DNA from: Aerococcus agrisoli | Lineage (GTDB): Bacteria; Bacillota; Bacilli; Lactobacillales; Aerococcaceae | DNA: 64,000 bases | NCBI RefSeq assembly: GCF_003797145.1 | Contig: NZ_RKMG01000004.1 | Location: 1 to 64,000, forward strand | Reading direction: 5' to 3' | Part shown: positions 56,599 through 64,000 of the stretch, one piece after another | Numbering within the stretch: the stretch's first letter is position 1 | Layout: the number at the start of each line of letters is the position of its first letter | Made by a program: the position numbers and the translations under genes | Notes under the pieces: generated by a model | What the model was told of the DNA's origin: nothing | Database searches by the model: none | Seen by the model: only the letters and a program-made list of their open reading frames with translations

Positions 56599-57351
56599 AT
56601 GATAACTGTAGAAAAATTAGTGAAAAAATTTGGCGATAATACGGTCTTAAAAGGCATTGATTTACAAGTGAATGAAGGCGAAGTTGTCGCAATTATCGGT
56701 CCCTCTGGATCTGGTAAATCAACACTGTTGCGAAGTTTAAACCTATTAGAATCGCCTGAATCTGGTACCATCGAAATTAACGGGGTAAAAGTTACGGCGC
56801 CAAAAATTTCAAAAGAAGAAGCTTACCAATTGCGTCAACAAACAGCAATGGTATTCCAACACTATAATTTATTTAAGAATAAAACCGCTTTGGAAAATGT
56901 GACGCTATCGTTGATTTCAAACAACGTGATGTCAAAACCGGATGCAGAAAAATTAGGCTTAAAATTATTAGATGAAGTTGGATTATCGAAACAAAAAGAT
57001 CAATATCCGATTACTTTATCAGGTGGGCAACAACAACGTGTATCCATCGCCCGTGCATTAGCGGTGAATCCAAAAGCTATTTTACTTGATGAGCCAACCA
57101 GTGCTTTAGACCCAGAATTGGTCAATGAAGTATTGGAAACCATTGAAAAACTTGCTAAAGGGCAAACTACTCTAGTAATCGTGACACATGAAATGAGTTT
57201 TGCGCATAAGGTTGCGGACAAAGTAATTTTCATGGACAATGGTGTAGTCGTTGAGGCTGGTAAACCGGATGACATTTTTACCAATCCTAAAGAAGCACGA
57301 ACAAAACAATTCTTAAAAGAGTACCTACATACAGATGACTATGTTATCTAA
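56599..57351 (+). CDS. polar amino-acid ABC transporter ATP-binding protein
   Basis: Walker A GPSGSGKST, signature LSGGQQQRVSIARAL, Walker B ILLDEPTSALDPELV, and the switch histidine in VIVTHEM. 250 residues, GlnQ/HisP size. AAGGAGGG upstream. Last gene of the importer/PrpD/lyase/GNAT operon, followed by a strong terminator. Confidence 0.94.
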   Translation: MITVEKLVKKFGDNTVLKGIDLQVNEGEVVAIIGPSGSGKSTLLRSLNLLESPESGTIEINGVKVTAPKISKEEAYQLRQQTAMVFQHYNLFKNKTALENVTLSLISNNVMSKPDAEKLGLKLLDEVGLSKQKDQYPITLSGGQQQRVSIARALAVNPKAILLDEPTSALDPELVNEVLETIEKLAKGQTTLVIVTHEMSFAHKVADKVIFMDNGVVVEAGKPDDIFTNPKEARTKQFLKEYLHTDDYVI

Positions 57352-57361
57352 ATAAAAGATT

Positions 57362-57404
57362 AAAGCGTCAAAATCGATGAATCGATATTTTGACGCTTTT
57401 TTTG
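57362..57404 (+). terminator. terminator of the importer/PrpD operon
   Basis: AAAGCGTCAAAATCGAT (57362-57378) pairs with a complementary arm ending TTTTGACGCTTT, then a T run; one mismatch in the middle. Confidence 0.93.
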
Positions 57405-57551
57405 TCTGAAAAGTTGGTGATTCTTTGCTATATTAGTATTATGGGAATAATTCTTACGGGTTTTTAATCATTTTTCACTGGAAAAGTTATATACTGTAAG
57501 AGTTGCCCGTATTTTAGGCAAAAAATTATGAAAATAGGAGGAGAGTTATAT

Positions 57552-58287
57552 ATGCCGGTAGGTATTATTGTAAATGTTTTGTCTGTTATTATTGGCGGTA
57601 TTGTAGGTGGTCTGTTTGGTGAAAGACTGACTGAAAAATTTAAAGTAGAAATCAATATGATTTTTGGTGCCTGTTCTATGGCCATGGGTATTTATGCGAT
57701 CGTGCCAATGAAATATGAAATACATGCCTGCTGTTATTTTATCAGTGGTATTGGGTACAGGCTTTGGTATGATTATTCATTTGGGTGATAAAATTAATAA
57801 GGGTGCAGTGATGATGCAACGTCAAATCACTAAGATTATTCCAAATGAAAAAGTAGATTTACCTGAAGAAGAATTTGTTTCTACATTAGTAACTGTAATT
57901 GTTTTGTTCTGTGCGAGTGGGTCAGGTATTTATGGTAGCTTACATTCTGGTATGACTGGTGACCATTCCGTATTAATTGCAAAATCAATTTTAGACTTCT
58001 TTACTGCAGCAATCTTTGCTAGTTCGCTAGGCTATGTTGTGTCAGTTATTGCTATTCCGCAATTTATTGTATTTATGTTAATTTTCCTACTAGCAAATGT
58101 CATCAGCCCATTCATTCAACCTGATATGATCCTCGATTTACAAGCAGCTGGTGGTATTTTAATGTTAGCAACTGGTTTTAGAATGATTAAAGTAAAAATG
58201 TTCCCAACAGCAGATATGATTCCAGCGATGCTGTTCGTGATGCCAATTTCTTGGGCATGGGGCAACTGGATTTTACCATTAATGTAA
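57552..58287 (+). pseudogene. DUF554 membrane protein gene split by a 7-bp tandem duplication
   Basis: The ATG at 57552 (GGAGGAG upstream) opens a DUF554 protein: MPVGIIVNVLSVIIGGIVGGLFG, then GACSMAMGIYAIVPMKY. ATGAAAT occurs twice in tandem at 57708-57714 and 57715-57721. The extra seven bases shift the frame, and the first part ends about 23 codons later at 57788. The second part continues in another frame from 57715 (MKYMPAVILSVVLGTGFG) to 58287. Removing one copy rejoins a single frame of about 242 residues, the family size. The protein is an integral membrane protein of unknown function. Confidence 0.88.
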
Positions 58288-58316
58288 TCTTATGTAATTT
58301 AAAAAATGAATGAAAT

Positions 58317-58379
58317 ATGTTCTCCTAAGTTTGTGCCACATGTGCATGGATAAGTTAGGGAACATGTTTTTTTTTTTTT
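58317..58379 (+). terminator. terminator after the DUF554 gene
   Basis: ATGTTCTCCTAA (58317-58328) pairs imperfectly with TTAGGGAACAT (58355-58365), then a run of 13 T. Confidence 0.82.
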
Positions 58380-58447
58380 CAAAATTTATAGAAAAGCAGC
58401 ATAAGGTAAAAAAGGTCAAAAATACGTCAAAAAAAGTTTGACTATTA

Positions 58448-58512
58448 TTGACAAAAGGATAATCAAGTGATATATTATAAATATGTTAGCAGTCATAGTT
58501 GTTAAGTGCTAA
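58448..58512 (+). promoter_or_regulatory. heat-shock promoter with imperfect CIRCE
   Basis: TTGACA (58448-58453), a 17-bp spacer and TATATT (58471-58476). The HrcA operator follows: TTAGCAGTC (58486-58494), nine bases, AAGTGCTAA (58504-58512). The consensus is TTAGCACTC-N9-GAGTGCTAA, so each arm has one change. Confidence 0.88.
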
Positions 58513-58524
58513 TGAGGTGAAAAG

Positions 58525-59577
58525 ATGTTAACAAAAAGACAAAGTTTAATATTACAGGCAGTGATTGATTACTATGCAAAATATCAGTCGCCAGTCGGTT
58601 CCAAGCCTTTATCTCAACATCCTGAAATTAATGCAAGCTCCGCGACCATTCGTAACGAGCTAGCAAGACTAGAAGAATTATCTCTGATTACAAAAACCCA
58701 TGCTTCATCTGGTCGAATGCCAGCAGAGCAAGGTTATCGTTACTATATCAACCACATCATGCCATATTTTGGTGGATTGATTGATTTAGGTTTAGATGAA
58801 GAAGAAGAAGCAATGCTTCAAAATATCTTCAATGATCCTTATAACGATTTGAATCAAGTAATTCGTAAGACAGCTGCTACGTTAGCAAACTTGTCGGAGA
58901 ATGTCGTAATTTCAATTGGACCGGATATTGCTACGCAACGACTAGCTAAGTTTCGTGTGCTTTCTTTAACGAAAGACCAAGCGATGGTTATTTTGGTGAC
59001 AGATAAAGGCGTCATCCGCAATCAGGTAGTGAACTTTAATTCAGTTCTTACACCAGATTTGATTGAAGGTATTGCTGAAATCATGAACCAAGAACTTGTT
59101 GGTCTTGAGCTTTCGAAAGTAATACAAAGGCTGCAAACACACTATTTAAGTGATATTGATCAAATGAATCATTCTGCTGAAGACAGCAACCATTTGATTC
59201 ATCGATTAATGAGTCAGTTTAATGGTGACGACATGATCGTAGATGGTCAGAACTATTTATTTTCTGCATTGGCAGAGATGTCAGACGGAGCTAGTATCCC
59301 ACATCTAAGTCAACTGTTAGAAAACCACGCGGTGATTGCATCGCTAATTAATACGTCTGATCATGGTATTCAAGTTCGTGTAGGTAAAGAGCTCAAAGAT
59401 CCTTCATTGGAAAAAATGAGTTTAATGTCTGCCAACATGGGTACTGAAAATTCAGGTAACATCATTACTTTTGCTGTGTTAGGTCCAGAGAATATGTCTT
59501 ATATTCGAATGGCTCAGTTATTCCAAAGCATTTCAAAAGGAATGAGTAAATACCTTGACAATAATTATAAATCTTAG
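58525..59577 (+). CDS. hrcA: heat-inducible transcription repressor HrcA
   Basis: Binds CIRCE and represses chaperone genes when GroEL is free. N-terminal winged helix (LTKRQSLILQAVIDYYAKYQSPVGSKPLSQ, SSATIRNELARLEELSLITKTHASSGRMPAEQGYRYYI) and GAF-like C-terminal domain. 350 residues, typical. GAGGTG upstream. First of hrcA-grpE-dnaK-dnaJ, under its own operator. Confidence 0.96.
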   Translation: MLTKRQSLILQAVIDYYAKYQSPVGSKPLSQHPEINASSATIRNELARLEELSLITKTHASSGRMPAEQGYRYYINHIMPYFGGLIDLGLDEEEEAMLQNIFNDPYNDLNQVIRKTAATLANLSENVVISIGPDIATQRLAKFRVLSLTKDQAMVILVTDKGVIRNQVVNFNSVLTPDLIEGIAEIMNQELVGLELSKVIQRLQTHYLSDIDQMNHSAEDSNHLIHRLMSQFNGDDMIVDGQNYLFSALAEMSDGASIPHLSQLLENHAVIASLINTSDHGIQVRVGKELKDPSLEKMSLMSANMGTENSGNIITFAVLGPENMSYIRMAQLFQSISKGMSKYLDNNYKS

Positions 59578-59589
59578 GGGGTCTATCAA

Positions 59590-60144
59590 TTGACAAATAT
59601 GGATGATAATCAACAAGATTTACATGTTGATGAAGAAGTAAATGAGACAGAGGTTCAGGAAGAAACTGAATCAACGACTGAAACAACTGAAACTAGCGAA
59701 TTAGAAGCTTTGAAAGCAGAATTAGCTAGCAAAGAAGATCAAATCATTCGTTTATCTGCTGAAATTCAAAATATTAATCGTCGTAACCAAACTGAACGTG
59801 AAGCATCTGCAAAATATCGTTCACAAAATCTAGCAAAAGCGATTTTACCTGCTGTGGATAATTTGGAACGCGCATTAGACATCGAAGTTGATGATGATGC
59901 ATCTAATTCAATTCATAAAGGGATTGAAATGGTTCACGCTAGCTTGTTACAAGCCTTTGCTGAAGAGGGCATCGAAGTAATTGATCCAAAAGGTGAAATT
60001 TTTGATCCAAACTTCCACCAATCAGTATCAGCTGTACCAGCTGAAGAAGGTCAACAAGCAGACGAAATCGTTCAAGTTTACCAAAAAGGTTACAAATTGA
60101 ACGACCGCGTTCTACGACCTGCGATGGTTATTATCGCACAATAG
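59590..60144 (+). CDS. grpE: nucleotide exchange factor GrpE
   Basis: Releases ADP from DnaK. Acidic N-terminus (many Glu/Asp/Thr in the first 40), a long coiled coil (about 37-80), and the beta domain with FDPNFHQSVSAVPAEE and KGYKLNDRVLRPAMVIIA. 184 residues. The TTG at 59590 fits the TAGGGGGTC ribosome-binding site better than the ATG nine bases on. Confidence 0.94.
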   Translation: MTNMDDNQQDLHVDEEVNETEVQEETESTTETTETSELEALKAELASKEDQIIRLSAEIQNINRRNQTEREASAKYRSQNLAKAILPAVDNLERALDIEVDDDASNSIHKGIEMVHASLLQAFAEEGIEVIDPKGEIFDPNFHQSVSAVPAEEGQQADEIVQVYQKGYKLNDRVLRPAMVIIAQ

Positions 60145-60213
60145 CTGCGATATAATGGATTTGGCTAGTAAAACTACCTAATCCCAAACATTCAATTCAT
60201 AAAAAATTGATAG

Positions 60214-62064
<1,851 letters not shown>

Positions 62065-62077
62065 TCTATCACTACTG

Positions 62078-62110
62078 AACCCTGTCTTCTTTGAGGGCAG
62101 GGTTCTTTAT
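62078..62110 (+). terminator. weak terminator between dnaK and dnaJ
   Basis: AACCCTGTC (62078-62086) pairs with GGCAGGGTT (62096-62104), then CTTTAT. It would lower dnaJ relative to dnaK rather than stop it. Confidence 0.6.
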
Positions 62111-62153
62111 GTTATGATTATGGACGAGAAAATCATTCAAGGGGGAGTATATC

Positions 62154-63317
62154 GTGGCTGAAAAGAGAGACTATTATGAAGTCCTTGGCGTTTCTAAAAC
62201 GGCAACTAAGGACGAAATAAAAAAAGCCTATCGAAAATTATCAAAAAAATACCATCCAGATATTAATAAAGAAGCGGATGCGGAAGAAAAATTCAAAGAA
62301 ATTAGTGACGCTTATGAAGTACTAAGTGATGACCAAAAACGTGCTGCTTATGACCAATACGGCCATGCTGCAACAGACGGCGGATTTGGTGGCGGTGGCT
62401 TCGGTGGCGGCGGTTACCAATCTTATGGTGGCGGTGGCTTTGAAGACATCTTCGAACAATTCTTTGGTGGCGGTGGTGGCGGATTTGGTGGCTTCGGTGG
62501 TTCTAGCCGTACCGCAAATCCAAATGCCCCTCAACAAGGTGATGATCTTCAATACAATATGGATCTAGAATTTGAAGAAGCTATTTTTGGGACTTCAGAA
62601 ACTATTTCATATCGTCGCGAAGTGGACTGTAATGTCTGTGAAGGGTCAGGTGCTGAGCCTGGTACAGCGGTTCATACCTGTGCAACTTGTTCAGGTACTG
62701 GTGTAGAAAAAGTTTACCAACAAACACCACTTGGACGTGTTGTATCTCAAACTGTATGTCATACATGTAATGGTAAAGGTAAAACTTTTGACCAAGCATG
62801 TCACCACTGTCATGGTGCTGGTCGTGAAACTGAAACACACAAAGTGAAAGTAAACGTTCCTGCTGGTGTTGAAGATGGCCAAAGCATGCGTTTAAACGGA
62901 CAAGGTAACGAAGGTAAAAACAAGGGACCTGCTGGACACTTATATGTTGTCTTCCGTGTAAAACGTAGCGAAGTATTCGAACGTAACGGTGCTGAAATTA
63001 AGTACGAATTACCAATCAACTTTGCCCAAGCGGCTTTAGGTGATGAAGTAGAAGTACCTACAGTTCATGGTAAAGTAAACATGAAAGTGCCTGCTGGTAC
63101 ACAAACAGGTACAAGTTTCCGCCTAAAAGGTAAGGGTGCACCAAAATTAAATGGTAATACGAATGGTGATCAAACGGTTACTGTACGTGTTGTTACACCA
63201 AAACACTTAAATGATGAACAAAAAGCTTCTTTACGTGCTTTTGCACGTGCTTCAAATGCAGAAGTAAGTGAAGAAGACAAAGGTTTCTTCGATAAATTGA
63301 AAGATGCCTTCTCTTAA
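62154..63317 (+). CDS. dnaJ: co-chaperone DnaJ (Hsp40)
   Basis: Type I Hsp40: J domain with YHPDIN, a Gly/Phe linker very rich in glycine (about 75-120), four zinc repeats ([32 protein letters not shown]) and the substrate-binding C-terminal domain. 387 residues from a GTG start with GGGGGAG upstream. Confidence 0.97.
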   Translation: MAEKRDYYEVLGVSKTATKDEIKKAYRKLSKKYHPDINKEADAEEKFKEISDAYEVLSDDQKRAAYDQYGHAATDGGFGGGGFGGGGYQSYGGGGFEDIFEQFFGGGGGGFGGFGGSSRTANPNAPQQGDDLQYNMDLEFEEAIFGTSETISYRREVDCNVCEGSGAEPGTAVHTCATCSGTGVEKVYQQTPLGRVVSQTVCHTCNGKGKTFDQACHHCHGAGRETETHKVKVNVPAGVEDGQSMRLNGQGNEGKNKGPAGHLYVVFRVKRSEVFERNGAEIKYELPINFAQAALGDEVEVPTVHGKVNMKVPAGTQTGTSFRLKGKGAPKLNGNTNGDQTVTVRVVTPKHLNDEQKASLRAFARASNAEVSEEDKGFFDKLKDAFS

Positions 63318-63340
63318 TATCATTATTTTATGAAAATGAC

Positions 63341-63390
63341 AAAAGAGTCTGAGAAAAGTATTTTTACTTTTAACTCAGACTCTTTTTTAT
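63341..63390 (+). terminator. terminator after dnaJ
   Basis: AAAAGAGTCTGAG (63341-63353) pairs with CTCAGACTCTTTT (63374-63386), with a smaller AAAAGTA/TACTTTT stem in the loop, then T. Confidence 0.93.
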
Positions 63391-63491
63391 CAATCAGCAT
63401 GTCACCGTACCACAGAGGCTTTCTAAATATTGTGGTATGAAGCCTTTTTTGCTATAATGATAATTGCTGAAAAACTAGAGGGGGATGGAAA

Positions 63492-64000
63492 ATGAATATC
63501 CAAGAAATGAAAGCAAGACAAGAAAAAATTAGAAATTTTTCCATCATCGCGCACATTGACCATGGTAAATCTACGCTAGCTGACCGTATTTTACAGAATA
63601 CAGGAACAGTTTCTGAACGTGAGATGCATGCTCAAATGTTAGATTCTATGGATCTTGAACAAGAACGAGGCATTACAATCAAATTGAATGCCATTGAATT
63701 AGAATATAAAGCTAATGATGGTGAAACCTATATTTTTCATTTAATCGATACACCGGGACACGTCGACTTCACCTATGAAGTTTCACGTTCTCTTGCGGCC
63801 TGTGAAGGGGCTGTCTTAGTCGTTGATGCGGCACAAGGGATTGAGGCACAAACACTTGCCAATGTTTACCTTGCTGTTGAAAATGACCTAGAAATCATTC
63901 CAGTTATCAATAAAATCGATTTACCTGCTGCAGACCCAGAAAAAGTCCGCCAAGAAATCGAAGATGTGATTGGTATTGATGCTTCTGAAGCAGTATTAAC
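63492..64000 (+). CDS. lepA: elongation factor 4 (LepA), 5' part only
   Basis: Translational GTPase that acts on stalled ribosomes. The N-terminus shows [22 protein letters not shown], the G2 region [20 protein letters not shown] and [13 protein letters not shown], specific for LepA rather than EF-G. The window ends after about 169 codons. GGGGGATGG precedes the ATG. The dnaJ-lepA neighbourhood is common in lactic bacteria. Confidence 0.95.
   Translation, partial: MNIQEMKARQEKIRNFSIIAHIDHGKSTLADRILQNTGTVSEREMHAQMLDSMDLEQERGITIKLNAIELEYKANDGETYIFHLIDTPGHVDFTYEVSRSLAACEGAVLVVDAAQGIEAQTLANVYLAVENDLEIIPVINKIDLPAADPEKVRQEIEDVIGIDASEAVL

Noticed and set aside
62326..62568. Out-of-frame ORF in dnaJ
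   Set aside because: It is a by-product of the glycine-rich repeat codons; dnaJ itself is intact.

Overview
The window is AT-rich, densely coding, low-GC Gram-positive (Firmicutes) chromosome. Gene content and order point to Lactobacillales: PyrR-attenuated pyr genes, the phoH-ybeY-dgkA-era-recO-glyQS run, a glycine T-box, HrcA/CIRCE, LexA with Gram-positive SOS boxes, cre-like sites, and a fru PTS operon. An Aerococcaceae/Carnobacteriaceae-type genome is my best guess by overall look; it is not proven here. I see no rRNA, tRNA, CRISPR array, phage or insertion sequence.

Layout. 1-5.9 kb: sppA and an RDD membrane protein, then pyrR, pyrB, pyrC and pyrD with two PyrR-type leader RNAs. 5.9-10.1 kb: a PPDK-regulator homologue (minus strand), a ring-cleaving dioxygenase behind an MhqR-like palindrome, zur, an FNT channel, rpsU and yqeY. 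10.2-14.5 kb: a Leu/Ile-rich leader peptide and terminator in front of an orphan branched-chain-type binding lipoprotein, an SDR without the usual Tyr/Lys, and a keto-pentenoate-hydratase-like enzyme; a 2-hydroxyacid dehydrogenase faces them. 14.6-27.8 kb: conserved RNA, ribosome and repair genes (phoH, ybeY, dgkA, era, recO, T-box-glyQS, obgE, rnz, SDR, recJ, apt). 27.9-33.7 kb: lexA, a lipid kinase, a DUF2087-MFS pair, a HAD phosphatase and rqcH. 33.7-36.9 kb: a TrpX-type ABC importer behind a Tyr-Trp leader peptide and a multi-hairpin attenuator. 36.9-42.1 kb: nrdH with an NrdR-like box, an orphan OppA lipoprotein, gdhA, nnrD and a Nudix hydrolase. 42.5-48 kb: the fruRKA operon and a GPH-type sugar symporter, both with cre-like sites. 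48-51.5 kb: a heterodimeric ABC exporter with one degenerate ATP site. 51.8-57.4 kb: a polar amino-acid ABC importer whose operon also encodes an MmgE/PrpD protein, a fumarase-superfamily lyase and a GNAT acetyltransferase. 57.5-58.3 kb: a DUF554 membrane gene broken by a 7-bp tandem duplication. 58.4 kb to the end: hrcA-grpE-dnaK-dnaJ under an imperfect CIRCE, and the start of lepA.

Most promising for novelty: (1) the ABC importer/PrpD/lyase/GNAT operon, which resembles the epimerase plus C-N-lyase logic known for iminodisuccinate breakdown; (2) two independent leader-peptide attenuators, one branched-chain and one Tyr-Trp, each ahead of a solute-binding-protein gene; (3) the 7-bp duplication that switches a DUF554 gene out of frame; (4) the operator-promoter overlaps upstream of the dioxygenase and nrdH.
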